NCBI GenBank assembly: GCA_932521035.1
Contig: OW051494.1
Coordinates: 544,001 to 608,000 of the forward strand
Source: Oscheius dolichura
Taxonomy: Eukaryota > Nematoda > Chromadorea > Rhabditida > Rhabditidae
Direction: 5' to 3'
DNA length: 64,000 nt
Shown one piece after another: positions 21,034 to 31,440 of the stretch. The notes beneath the pieces were generated by a model. The model made no database searches, was not told the origin of the DNA, and saw only the letters and a program-made list of their open reading frames with translations. The first letter of the stretch is position 1. Every line of letters starts with the position of its first letter. The position numbers and the translations under genes are program-made.

Positions 21034-21715
21034 GACAAAGGCAGAGGGGGTTGCTATCACCTGTACCGGGTACTATTTATCTCGCCCTCTTCTTATCAGG
21101 GGGCTTGATCTACCGGAAAGAAAGGCCTAGTCCACTTTCCCCCTTGTTCGCCCCGTAAATTTAGGCACAAGCGGCTTATCTGCCGGGAATTCGCATAGAC
21201 ACTCCCATTGTTCATCCCCCTTGCTCCCAGAGGCTTCTTATCATAATCGGGGATTAGTGAGTCTGCTTGGGGAGTTTGCTTCGAGCCTGTCTCCTTCCAC
21301 GTGAAGCTATGAATTCATTGGTCATTTTGGGCAAAAAAAGTCTTATTTTCTAAATGCTGCCCCGGTAACGTTGTAGAGAATTTTCTGACGAGTTTGGCAA
21401 TATAAAAATCATCCCAAAAACATATGTTTCCGGCTCATGGCGATGCTTCGTAGGTTGGCCGCGCCTCCCTTTTGAACTGTCAAAACGGCGGGGAAACTCT
21501 TGGCCATTTCGAACTAAAACCTCACTTTTTCAAAAAAGCACCACTTCCACCTTGTAGAGAATTCTTTTTTCTATAAGATGATGTCAATATCTTCCGAAGA
21601 AACACATTAATTTCAAAATTTCTGCCAAGAAACGCGAGAGGTTCCTTTTTTTGAAGTCCAGCCCCTTTCGGACTAAAAAATACGGTTAAAAAATATTTAT
21701 TCAAGGATTTTTACA
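21034..21715. promoter_or_regulatory. Upstream region of sister 1
   Basis: The first 100 bases upstream of the start at 21033 include GTACTATTTATC, a weak TATA-like element. The remainder holds no recognised gene; an open frame at 21522-21704 has no domain. Confidence 0.35.
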
Positions 21716-22357
21716 TCAATGACACAATCCACAACTCTTTGGGCATAAATCCTGCATATCCTTGTAAAGTGGATCTGTACAGTAACCATTATGAGCGAAA
21801 TTATTGCAGCTGAAAAATGAATAATAGTGGAGCTGTCTAACTGTGGCTCTTTCGTTCATAATAAAGTGTCAAAACTGTCTAGCTGTGGCTTTTCCTGTTA
21901 TTTAAAACTCACTTATGATAGTTGTCCATACAAGGAGGTGTTCGAGATGTTGTGGAGTTAACTGAAGGAAGAGTCGTTTTTGTGGCTGACGTCGTGGCAA
22001 CGGTTGCGGCATTTGGACCGCAGAAATTACAAGTTTCCTGGCAGTTATCAGCGACATATTGTTCGAATCCGGATGTAGTACATAATTCCGGGTGGGTAGC
22101 ACAATAGGGCGAGAGATCGGAACAGGTACAGGCTCCACAAGTCAGAGGACACCGCTCCTCCAATAATGGACCAAGCTGGGTGTCACTACACATGTCTGCG
22201 GTTACGGTAGAGCAATTTAAACCAGCCGCTGGAATGGATTAAAATAATTGGGAGCAGTGTAAAGGACTGTACAAGGCGGGGTATCCTGGCAGACATCTCC
22301 CAAAGACAACTGGCTCCCGGCGAAGAGAAGGGCGACAGAGAATAGCAGAAGAATCAT
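21716..22357 (-). CDS. Secreted multi-ShK protein, sister 2 (shorter)
   Basis: Tandem sister of the 20104-21033 gene. The signal peptide MILLLFSVALLFAGSQLSLG is followed by DVCQDTPPC, then CSDTQLGPLLEERCPLTCGAC and CSDLSPYC...CQETCNFCGPNAATVATT. A diverged Thr/Ser linker leads to a short last exon ending CPKSCGLCH before the stop at 21716. The second exon is nearly identical to that of sister 1, at the DNA level too, whereas linker and C-terminal exons differ. That indicates recent conversion of the middle exon or replacement of the tail. The promoter and first exon also have an inverted relic copy near 42760-43395. Confidence 0.75.
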
Positions 22358-22941
22358 GGCAATTGCCAGCCGGGCTCGTTATCTCTCCCCCAGCTATTTA
22401 TCAGAACTCCTTATCAACCCGCCTGATCTTCAGACAAACGCCTAGTAATCCTGCTCCCCCTTTCGCCGCTCCTACATTTGTAGGCAAGCCGCTTATCTGA
22501 GGAAACTCGTATAGATGGAGCCCGCTGTTTGTGATAGCGGGCTGACGAGCCTTTTGTTGCAAAGAGCTCGTTCTTATTTCTAGATTCAGGGATTAGCGAG
22601 TCTACTTGGTAGTTTGGCTCAATGGCTTAGTCCCATACTTTTGGGCAAAAAATGAGGCTCAACCTTCTTTCTGCCGCCTGTTATAATGAAAAAAACGGTA
22701 CTTTTTTGAAAAAGCCAGCTTAATAGCTAATTTTCGACAAAAAAATTGGACCTTCTGGTCGTTCTACGCCCCCGATAACTAGTTTGAACAAAGAAGCGTG
22801 ATTTATGCCGGTCTACCTCGTAGCGGAAGTGATAACAAGCAGATTTGTGGGAGTAATCCTGATCACTGATAAAAGTTTCTGATTTTTCAGAGTTTTTGGA
22901 TGATTTTCCGCAATCGGAACAACCCCTTCCGGTCCTGTTTA

Positions 22942-23147
22942 GGGCGGTAAACCAGGTCCGGGCCAGTAAGGCGCATTCTCGGGAGGAAGCGTGCCACCTT
23001 TGCGCTTTTTAGGTGCAATAGTCCCAATATAGTAATTACAGTATTGCCAAAGACGATAGACCTATTGCACCGAAAAAGCGCAAAGGCGGTACACTTCCCC
23101 CGAGAATGCGCCTCACTGGCCCGGGCTTGGTTTACCGTCCTACTGCT
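22942..23147. mobile_element. MITE-A, best-preserved copy
   Basis: About 205 bases with long imperfect inverted arms: GGCGGTAAACCAGGTCCGGG at the left end and the matching CCCGGGCTTGGTTTACCG at the right. Inner arms have TTTGCGCTTTTTAGGTGCAA versus TTGCACCGAAAAAGCGCAAA. The outer bases suggest TA target duplication. No open frame; non-autonomous. The rest of the interval 22358-23511 shows no gene. Confidence 0.8.
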
Positions 23148-23511
23148 CTTTATAAATATCAAGGCTGCGGCTTCAAAATGATAGGAATGCCTAAATAAAT
23201 TGTACTAATCTTCGATGTTTTGTTTCCTATTGGTACGAGTGGATGGCCCGGTGTGTGGCGGAGCACTACCCATAGTACGAGCCCGCTCTTTGAGCAGGCG
23301 CTGGATGAAAAGCTCCTCGGCTGGGCAAATCCCTGTCCACCCACAATTTCCACGCTACAGAGACAAATTGAAAGGAGCGTCTTCTTCCGTGTTTGAATTT
23401 TACGCTACGGACAATAGTTGCCATTTCACGCCCTAGTACTAGTTATTATTGCAGCTGTCATTTTTTTCCATTTAAAAAGGCCGCAGTTTTTATGACTCTT
23501 CACTGTGAAAT

Positions 23512-24689
23512 ATGGCACTTCGTTCTCTTCTCGTACTCGTTTTGGGAGCTGTTTCCTTTGCTGAGGCCCTTTCTGACCTCAACTGCACGACAACGGTAAT
23601 TTTAATAGTCTAACTGGGGCTCACTTCAATTTTAGACTCCGGCGGGGACTGTCTTCTCTCCCTTGGCTACCAACTGCCAGAATGTGGCTAGTCTCGAGGC
23701 TTGTCAGCAGATGTTTGGTGGAACTACCCCGGACCCGGCTGTCATTACAGGAGGACTTGTCGCTACAAGACCTAACGGATGTTTTACCGTAGGGTCCTGA
23801 CTAGAAAATTTAGAAAAGAAGATATTTTAGATAAATTCCGGGGCTGTTTTGGGCCTTGACGTTAAAAAAGCAGCCATCTACTCCTGCCCGAATTACTGTG
23901 GATATTGCTGCCTTACTCCCGAATATGACTGCAAAAATCTACCATGTAAGTAGAATTCCAGGGGGATTACTGTAGAATTGGCCTTTTTACGGAGTGGAGA
24001 ATCCTAAAAAGGAAGGAATGTGAAGGCTAAAATGAGTTTGGAGGGGTCCTGAAAGGATTCTATAGTAAGAAACGCGGGTGATTCTTATTGTTTTCTTGGA
24101 AATTAGATTTATAATCAAAAACCGACGATTTTCTTCCAGATCCTCGTATTGACTGTTCCCGTGTCAGTCCGGATATGTGTCGAGATCCGCTGTGGAGAGA
24201 AATCGTCGCCCTGGACTGCCCCTCAGCTTGTGGTTTCTGTAAAATGGGAGGATGTATCGACGCCGCCATGGACTGTGTTTCCCAGCCGAGTATTTGTACT
24301 ACCCCGGCTCTCGTCGACTTCGCCAAACAGAATTGCAAAAGAACCTGTGGTTTATGTGCGGGAACACAGGCCAATTGCGCTATAACTATGGGCCGTAAGT
24401 TTATTTTCCGTTTGAGACCCGAACTAGATACCGTACTCCTTGACAAGGTGTCTAGCCTCATTTCAGCCTGTTCCGCTACCCGCGCCTGCCCTGCCGGAAG
24501 TGTCTGCAATGGAAGCGACTGCTGTGCCGACTGTTCTGATCAGAATTCAAAGTGAATTTCTCTCCCAATCCACGAAAAACAGGGAAAATCTTTAGATGCG
24601 CTCAATATGCTCAAAGTGGCTTCTGTACTAATCCATTCTACTCAGCTGAGGAGAAGAAGACCTGTGCCAAGACTTGTGGCCTCTGCTGA
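23512..24689 (+). CDS. Secreted multi-ShK protein (copy 4, with an extra CC-like module)
   Basis: Fourth member of the design at 3288-8007, 15 kb away from the others. The signal peptide MALRSLLVLVLGAVSFAEA is followed by LSDLNCTTT, the CQNVASLEACQQMFGGT region, CPNYCGYCC, ShK units CRDPLWREIVALDCPSACGFC-like and CIDAAMDC...CKRTCGLC. Unlike copies 1-3 it then has an inserted module, CSATRACPAGSVCNGSDCC, ending DCSDQNSK before the last ShK exon (CAQYAQSGFCTNPFYSAEEK...CAKTCGLC, stop at 24687-24689). That module and last exon resemble the end of the 8898-9690 gene, so copy 4 looks like a chimera of two secreted-protein families by exon shuffling or conversion. Confidence 0.75.
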
Positions 24690-24821
24690 TATTGATAACA
24701 GTAATAATAAAATTCATTGGGATTTTCTCTAATTTACAAGGGTCCTCTTGACCCCCAAATCGTCCTGTTTAATCGTATACACCGCCTTTTGTCTCCTTTC
24801 CCACCAGTTACAGGAGACGCT

Positions 24822-25105
24822 GGCGGATCATTTCAGAGTGTCTCCTATTTGTTTAAACACGGTTTTTATAGCAGAAAAACCAGCAACCAGATCATAGGTT
24901 AGCTGTAAAACAATGAGAACGTGGGCATGGACATCGTTTTGCACAAACGGGTGAAAGGTCTGCATGGAAAGACATTTGTTCAGCCGATGAATTCGAATTT
25001 CGTGTTCCCATTGTTTTACGCGTAATCCATGGTCTCATTTCTGATTTTTTGCTATATAACCAGTGTTTAAACAAAGAGCAGCGCACTCAGAAATGATCCG
25101 CCAGC
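24822..25105. promoter_or_regulatory. Palindromic promoter region
   Basis: The sequence upstream of the ATG at 25093 recurs in mirror image to its left. GGCGGATCATTTCAGAGTGT at 24822 is the reverse complement of the gene start, followed outward by TTTAAACAC, TATAGC-like and GATCATAGG blocks that match 24960-25080 in reverse. The result is two promoter copies back to back, the left one driving only a truncated gene start. Confidence 0.7.
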
Positions 25106-25515
25106 TCGTTCTTGCCTCCTGCCTCGTGGCCGTTGTCTTCTCTGCCTGTAAGACCGTCGTAAGTCTCTCCTCTTTTTTTCTATGGTTACGGTAATCGTCT
25201 CGAGAGCTAGAAAAGATGATAAAAAATACTTCAGGGTCCAGCCATGGGTGGCTCGTGCCCCCCAGAACTCGCCCTGGTTAATAATGATGGGAGGGAGGAA
25301 TGCACCGCTGCTGCCAACGTAGCTGCCTGTGGTGGTACTGTAACTCCCAGTAATACTGGCTGCCAGGACGCTGAAGCCACTCTGTAAGTTTTACTGCTTT
25401 ACAGTTTCAAAAAAGCTCTTTTGTAGATGTCCCAGCTGGGTGGAAAAAGGCTACTGCACCAGTAATATGTACACCAAAGAAGGCATCCTGTGCCAAGAGT
25501 TGTGGCCTCTGCTGA
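25093..25515 (+). pseudogene. Single-ShK small secreted gene, C-terminal frame broken
   Basis: Signal peptide MIRQLVLASCLVAVVFSA and CKTV in exon 1, a second exon with GGSCPPELALVNNDGREEC and CGGTV...CQDAEAT, and a last exon starting CPSWVEKGYCTSNMY. Compared with the inverted sister at 39999-40416, eight bases are missing in the last exon just after the MYT codons, at about 25470. The terminal CxxxCxxC is therefore read out of frame and translation runs on to a stop at 25581-25583. The loss removes the cysteines needed to close the ShK fold, so the gene is probably dead or makes an altered tail. Confidence 0.7.
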
Positions 25516-26100
25516 GCGCCGGATCCTCCGTAGATAAATATTCTCTACCAAAGAATAAAGTAGTGTTACTATGTCATTTATGAAGTGTAGGTCCTGAGTC
25601 TTCGAGCTAGAAAATAATGAGGTTTCGCAGACCTCTGGCCCTCCTGGGAGATAATAGCTCTTACTGACTTTTATTCATGGACTAGAAGTGCCCAGTTATG
25701 TGTTGGCGGAGGCTGCGCGTAGTAGTTTCTTCCGTTCTGTTAGTTTTGGTCGAAATCCCAGGCTTTGGCAGAAAGAAAAGCGAGACCATTATTGACAGCT
25801 GGCTGACCGAATCAGGCTACTTATGAGGAAAAGGCTGTCGATTCCTCACTGTGATGCGCCAGAGCTTAGCAAAAAATTAAGAGGGTTTTTGGCGAGAAGC
25901 GCCGCCGAATGACACTACTTTCAATGCCCACCGGCCAGAAGAAGGCATCCTGTGCCAAGAGTTGTGGCCTCTGCTGAGCGCCGGATCCTCCGTAGATAAA
26001 TATTCTCTACCAAAGAATAAAGTAGTGTTACTATCTCATTTATGAAGTGTAGGTCCTGAGTCTTCAAGCTAGAAAATAATGAGGTTTCGCAGACCTCTGG
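25473..26100. repeat. Direct repeat of a ShK 3' end
   Basis: About 165 bases (the last part of the ShK exon, 3' UTR and beyond) occur at 25475-25639 and again at 25934-26100 with only a few changes. The 295 bases between show no gene. The second copy keeps GGCCAGAAGAAGGC, without the gap seen in the first, but has no visible splice acceptor in front. Confidence 0.75.
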
Positions 26101-26327
26101 GGAAAATTATCGGTTCGATATCGGTATACTTTCCAGAAATTCTGGTGCAGGAAATAGAATCTTGCAGAGATAAGCACAGCTCCTGGTAGATCTCGACGAG
26201 CTCTATCGAACAACAGGTAGTAGAGCAGCGGAAATGGAGAAATGGAGACGGGGCCCGCCATTTCCCGGCCAAGAGCGCGGCCGATATGGATATCTCCCTA
26301 CGGCGGGCGGTGTGTGCTCCATATCTT

Positions 26328-26718
26328 TTCACTTGGTTATAAAAAAATGGGATATGTTTCCTCAACAAATTTTGAGCTCCTGTTTTGAGAGTAGGCTCAT
26401 TCGAACCGATAATTTTTGCTTAGCATCGCTTGCTATCTCAAAAAATTGAGAACGCGGGCGTACGGAGGAATGGAGCCTCAAAGTTTCGAAAAATGGCACA
26501 ACGTTTTTTGAGCTAGCCTGGTGAGACTAGGGTTCTTTCGATGGCGCGTCTTGGCGTTTTCGCGGAAAATCTTTGGCTAAGCTCTGGAGCGTAACAGTGA
26601 GGAATCGACATCACTTTACCAGAGTTAAGCCTTTTTTCTATCGCCAGCCGGATTCGGTCAGCCAACGGCCAAAAATGGTTTCGCTTTTCGTTTTGTCAAA
26701 TCCGGATCTCGACCGTCC
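26328..26718. repeat. Direct repeat flanking the glycosyltransferase pair, left copy
   Basis: Matches 30019-30415 in the same orientation: AAATGGGATATGTTTCCTCA, CAAATTTTGAGCTCCTG, AGAACGCGGGCGTACGGAGG and CGTAACAGTGAGGAATCGAC are shared. A third, partial copy is at 30497-30700. No coding frame conserved. Confidence 0.75.
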
Positions 26719-26784
26719 CGTTTTTGGAAGGAACAGCCCGAGCAGGCCCTTGGTCAACACACAACAGAGGTGTCCGGCGGCCCG

Positions 26785-27966
26785 CCGAAATTTAAGATTG
26801 CCCTGTTCCTCTCTAACCCCTAAAATGGCCCGGAAACATGCCTCATAGGCGAAGAAGCTCGTCGAATCCCACTGACATGTTATACAATTCTATACAGATT
26901 TTATAGTCTTCTGGTCGGTCGGGGAAGAGCTTCGAGAGGATGTAAGCCTGAATACGGTAGTTGCTCAATAATCGAAGAAGAGCCTACATGAAGAGCGCCA
27001 TTGTCAGTCCCGTGAAATGCATCAGGCAGTTTGTAAAGGTAATTAGAAAAGCCTGTCAACACTTCGTTTTCTTTTCAAATAAGGTTCAAACCTTCCAAGA
27101 ATTCCCGTGTATAGGTAGAATTCTTCAAAAGAAACGCGCCCGCAACGACTTCCTGGTTGTAAAACCGATCGTAGAAGATTATATCGAAACGCGGATCGAT
27201 GTAGTCTTCTATTTTTCTAACAGCATCTATTTTTCTACTTCTGAAACATGGTTGGGTCACTTGTGGGGATTGAGAATGCCCATATCCGCGTCCAGATACA
27301 GAACGTAGTCATACTTCGGTAGAAACTTGGCTACCACGCAGTGGCGACGGAAGAACTTCTATAAACCCTCTATTTTCCCTGGAGAAAAGGGACTTACATC
27401 GGGTTGAGTGCATTCATTCTGATAATAGATATCAAAAGCCATAATAAAAGAATAATTATGTATCCCGGCGTAGCACTTCATAGTTGCTGAAGAAGGCGTT
27501 TAGTTCTGGACTGGAGATTACTGACCCAGTGCTCTTCCGTATTCTTTGATGTCGTTTGATGTCAAAACGACCAAAATCAGGATATTCTTTGTTCTTGTTG
27601 AATTACTTAAGAGTTCTGATGAGTTCAAATGAACTGATTCTATAGGTAACGTCTCCTGTAATGAAATTAGTCTACTCGAGTGGCAAAGACCCCCGTACCT
27701 CCATGGTTTCATTGTCCGACCGCCATCCTGCTTCGTTTATTGCGGTGTCCTCGTTATAACTTATGGTTGTTGAGCTGACATTCAAATCTATCGGTACCCC
27801 AAGAATTGTTGTCTCCCTTACCTCTTCCATTTTGTCGGGAGTCTAAAGAAATCGGTGGAAATAGTGAAAATGGAAAGAAGACCGTTACCTTGTAGATTAC
27901 CCACACTTTCATAAAAACTATCCATACAGTTGTGGAGAGAAGCACACTGACGCAGAAAAAAGCCAT
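26785..27966 (-). pseudogene. DUF273-type glycosyltransferase, frame-broken and truncated
   Basis: Start at 27966 with a type II anchor (MAFFCVSVLLSTTVWIVFMK). Exons join through ILILVVLTSNDIKEYGRALG, MKCYAGIHNYSFIMAF, FFRRHCVVAKFLPKYDYV, the donor-binding LYLDADMGILNPHK (DxD), KIEDYIDPRFDIIFYDRF, and LPDAFHGTDNGALH. In the exon after AYILSKLFPDRPEDYK the reading frame shifts within the block equivalent to DHLFAYEAC of the sister gene, giving an early stop. The final WLANSMW/HGWK exons are absent, replaced by the direct repeat. It is therefore a likely pseudogene of the gene at 28377-29884. The DUF273 assignment rests on the DADxGVxNPK and FYDRFYN motifs known from nematode proteins. Confidence 0.7.
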
Positions 27967-28376
27967 GGATGAACTGTTTACTATAGGGATGACCGTTTGC
28001 ACATGCCTTTCTTCTCCCGCTCTTGATCCTATCTCAACTGATGCGCAGCTTCTGTCTCTTTCCAGCCAACATTTTTCTGGTTCTGAAGTGCGTTTTTGGA
28101 CGGATAGAGATTAGGAGACCGAAGAGCAAAAGTTACTTGAGCTGAAGGTAGTGAAGAACTCGTGCTGGCCCCCGGGTTCAAGCTGTAAACGGTTCTTTAC
28201 GTTTTCGGGGGCAGTCGCTGGAAACTGGCATAAAATGAAAGATCAAAGGTTCCCCTGAAGCCCAGAGATCATCAGATGGTCTCCAAAAGCTCGGCCGATC
28301 TCTCAAATTTCCAAAAGGGCCCGGCCATGCTGCTCTTCTTATGGGTTTTGGATCAACATTTTCATATTAAAAACAT

Positions 28377-29884
28377 TTATTTCTTCTTCTTTAAAAAGTT
28401 TACAACAAGTGTTAGGAGTCTATAATGTTCATTTTGCAGCTCAACACTGTAGGCCTTTAAAGCTTCTTCGATATTTCCCGAGGTTGAGATCAGATTCGTG
28501 TCATAATTCCAGGTTGTATTTCTGAAATCATTAGTTTTCCAGTATATAAAGCAGATATTTTACCCGGGAATACATTTTTCCAGTTGAAATTCTCCTATAA
28601 ATGGATCTATCCAGTCGGCTCGGTTATTGTGGGTGGGTCTAGAAAGAAGTCAGTCGTTTGAATGGGAAAAGATTTACTGGAATGGCAGCTTCTCTTTCGT
28701 ATACCCCACAAGATAACGATGTTTCCAGCCGTGGAACATAAAGTCACGCTTGGGGGTCCACATAGAATTGGCCAGCCAACTGTCCCGAACCCAACCAGTC
28801 GCCTGGCTTTCGTGATAAGTGATGGGAATAGCTAACCTTTCTCAATATCCTTATATGGGGAAAAGTCTCCAGCGCTCCTAAAACCGCCCGGATACATGCT
28901 TCATAAGCAAACAAGTGGTCATAATTCTGGGAATTGTTGTAGACGCGAATACAGGGCTCGTAGACTTCTGGACGGTCAGGAAACACTTTAGAAGCGACAT
29001 ATTTCTGAAGCACATGTCTCCTCTTTATAAATTAGCAGGTAAAATACATGGAGAATGCCGTTTTCCGTCCCGTGAAGAGAATTAGGAAGAAGCGTTTCAC
29101 AGTCAGCAAATCCCAGAAGGAAATCCCGGGCATAGGGGGTGTTCTTGGCAATGTACGAGCCGATGGCAATCTCGTCGTTGTAGAAACGGTCATAAAATGT
29201 GATATCATAATTCGGATCGATGAACTCTTCTATTTTTCTGAAATTTCCCTTTATATCTTCCTACAACCACAATAAGCCACCTTTTTGGGTTGAGGACTCC
29301 GATATCAGCGTCTAGCATCATCAAGTAGTCAAACTGAGGCAGCAACTGGGCCACCATACAGTGCCGTCGGAAATAGACCTTAATAGTCAGTTGAGAATGC
29401 CAGAAAGGCTGCTCGACTTACATGACTCTGATGGCAAATATGACCATAATTCTCTGCGTTAGCTATGAGTAAAGTGTAGCCATGAATCTGAGCATAGCAT
29501 TTCATTGACCCTGAAGAGTAATTTCAATCAAAAGTTTCAACAGAACCGTACCCAAGGCCCTTGTATATTCCTCGGTATTGTTACTGTCAACAGCGATAAC
29601 AATACCAATTTGTAATTGTGACATTTGATAGGAATTCAACGCCCCAGGTATGGAATTCAGAACTGAACTCTAGATTAGAGAACATTAGAGGAATATGGGC
29701 GACAGAAATGCCTCTGTTGTATTGGTTCCTAACTGTAGATGGTAGAGAAGCAAGAGGCCACAGGCGGCGAGGAGAGAACATTTGAATATTTTGGCTAGAG
29801 GCAAGGGAGCTCCTGAAGGACTTGTTGGAAATGGATAATTTGATAAAACTTACTCAACTGAATGCAAAAATAACAAAATCTCAT
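28377..29884 (-). CDS. DUF273-type glycosyltransferase-like protein
   Basis: Predicted Golgi type II membrane glycosyltransferase of a nematode family (GMA12/MNN10-like fold). A possible first exon at 29884 (MRFCYFCIQL) and an anchor exon (SLLAACGLLLLYHL) lead to IGIVIAVDSNNTEEYTRALG, SMKCYAQIHGYTLLIAN, YFRRHCMVAQLLPQFDYL, the DxD-containing MLDADIGVLNPK, IEEFIDPNYDITFYDRFYN, LLPNSLHGTENGILH, HLFAYEACIRAVLGALETF, GWVRDSWLANSMWTPKRDF, FHGWKHRYLVGYTKEKLPFQ, then RADWIDPFIGEF and a lysine end before the stop at 28377. Introns are 30-60 bases. Joins after IGIVIAVD are in phase; those of the first three exons are not all resolved. Acceptor and sugar unknown. Confidence 0.75.
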
Positions 29885-30018
29885 TATACTGGAAGGTTAT
29901 TAGTTGTAGTTTGAGGCTTTTAAGATTTAAGCCGCCCAAAAGAAGCTCCTACCAAGGGAAGACTCGTGGGGCCTATTTTTGGATGTCTCGGGCTGTCTGA
30001 ACTCTAATTTCACTCTAG

Positions 30019-30415
30019 GATCACTTGGCTATAAAAAAAATGGGATATGTTTCCTCAACAAATTTTGAGCTCCTGTTTTGAGAGTAGGCTCATTCGAACC
30101 GATAATTTTTGCCTAGCATCGCTTGCTATCTAAAAAAATTTGAGAACGCGGGCGTACGGAGGAATGGAGTTTCGGGGCTCAAAGTTTCGAAAAATGGCAC
30201 AACGTTTTTTGAGCTAGCCTGGTGAGACTAGGGTTCTTTCGATGGCGCTTCTCGGCGTATTGGCGGTTTATTTTTTGCTAAGCTCTGACGCGTAACAGTG
30301 AGGAATCGACAGCACTTTACCAAAGTTAAGCCCTTTTTCCATAGCCAGCCGGGTTTGGCCAGCCGGCGGTCAGAATGGTCTGGGATTTGTCAAAGCCGGG
30401 GATCTCGACCAAACC
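30019..30415. repeat. Direct repeat flanking the glycosyltransferase pair, right copy
   Basis: Partner of 26328-26718. Together the two copies bracket both glycosyltransferase-like genes, as expected if the block was copied or inserted by recombination between repeats. A third partial copy follows at 30497-30700 with ATGGCGCGTCTTGGCGTATT. Confidence 0.75.
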
Positions 30416-30782
30416 AATGGAACGGGGGAGACTGTAACGCGAAGCCTCCGCCAACACGAATCGGGGGCGTCGGCCGGCGCCCCTCTCAATAAAACTGAGC
30501 ATATCTTTTAGAATTTTTTGAAAATGAGGGAGTGAGGAGGAAGCGAGCTTTTAAATTTACAAAGTTGACACATTTTTTTTGAGCTAGCGTGACGAGAGTA
30601 GTGTCATTCGATGGCGCGTCTTGGCGTATTGGCGGTTTATTTTTTGCTATGCTCTGGCGCGTAACAGTGACGAATCGACAGCACTTTACCAAATTTTTTT
30701 TCTTTTCCGCCGTAGGCGCGGGTTGAGACTGGAACGCGACCCTAGCCTCTTGCCCGCGAGCATAACTGGGTCAACCTAGTCT

Positions 30783-31408
30783 AGAAATGCATTGATTAAG
30801 CTGAAATTCAACCAGTATAAAGAAATTTTCTGCTGATCACGGTACCGCTTTCAATTTGTAAGGAGACGAAGGCCCGAGTGGAGAAAAATTGGATTGAACC
30901 TTGGCCGCCCTCCGCCAACTACCCAATATCTCTCCAAAAGTAACTTGTTCAGTGACCCCATTATTTTTTGAGATTTTTCAGGAAATGAACAGTTCTCCGT
31001 GCTCGTCAGACCCTTGCTCGTAAGGCTATCTTCATTGTTTTCCCAAGAAAGTATCAAGAATTTTGACCAACCCCCGATTTCGCCGGTACCCTCAGGAAGG
31101 CATATTTTACCCCCTATTTAGGGAGTATTTCCAAACAGTGTGGTGTAGGAAATGAAATTAGGGAGAGGAAAAGACAGGATCTGGTAGATATCGAAGAGCT
31201 CTATCGAACAATAGGTAGTAGAGCTACCGAGGGGGAGAAATAGAGACGGCGCCCGCCGTTTCCCGACCAGGAGTGTCGGTTGGATATAGGCTCATCATTG
31301 GGGGGCACTGGTTCGAATAAAGTGCACTCTCTTGCAGAAAAAAAAAGGTGGAGATAAATTTGCTCAGCCGAGACAAGTCATCCCATTGTTCTGTTGGTAA
31401 CTATGATC
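30783..31408. repeat. Inverted repeat arm, partner at 39104-39738
   Basis: About 625 bases recurring as reverse complement 8 kb to the right, with only scattered differences. The arm includes GGTACCGCTTTCAATTTG, the GCCGGTACCCTCAGGAAGG block and the GGGCGCCCGCCGTTTCCC-like block, and ends in promoter-like sequence of the small ShK genes. No gene inside. Confidence 0.8.
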
Positions 31409-31440
31409 TGCTGAGGGGCGAATAGCATTCAACGTACGTA

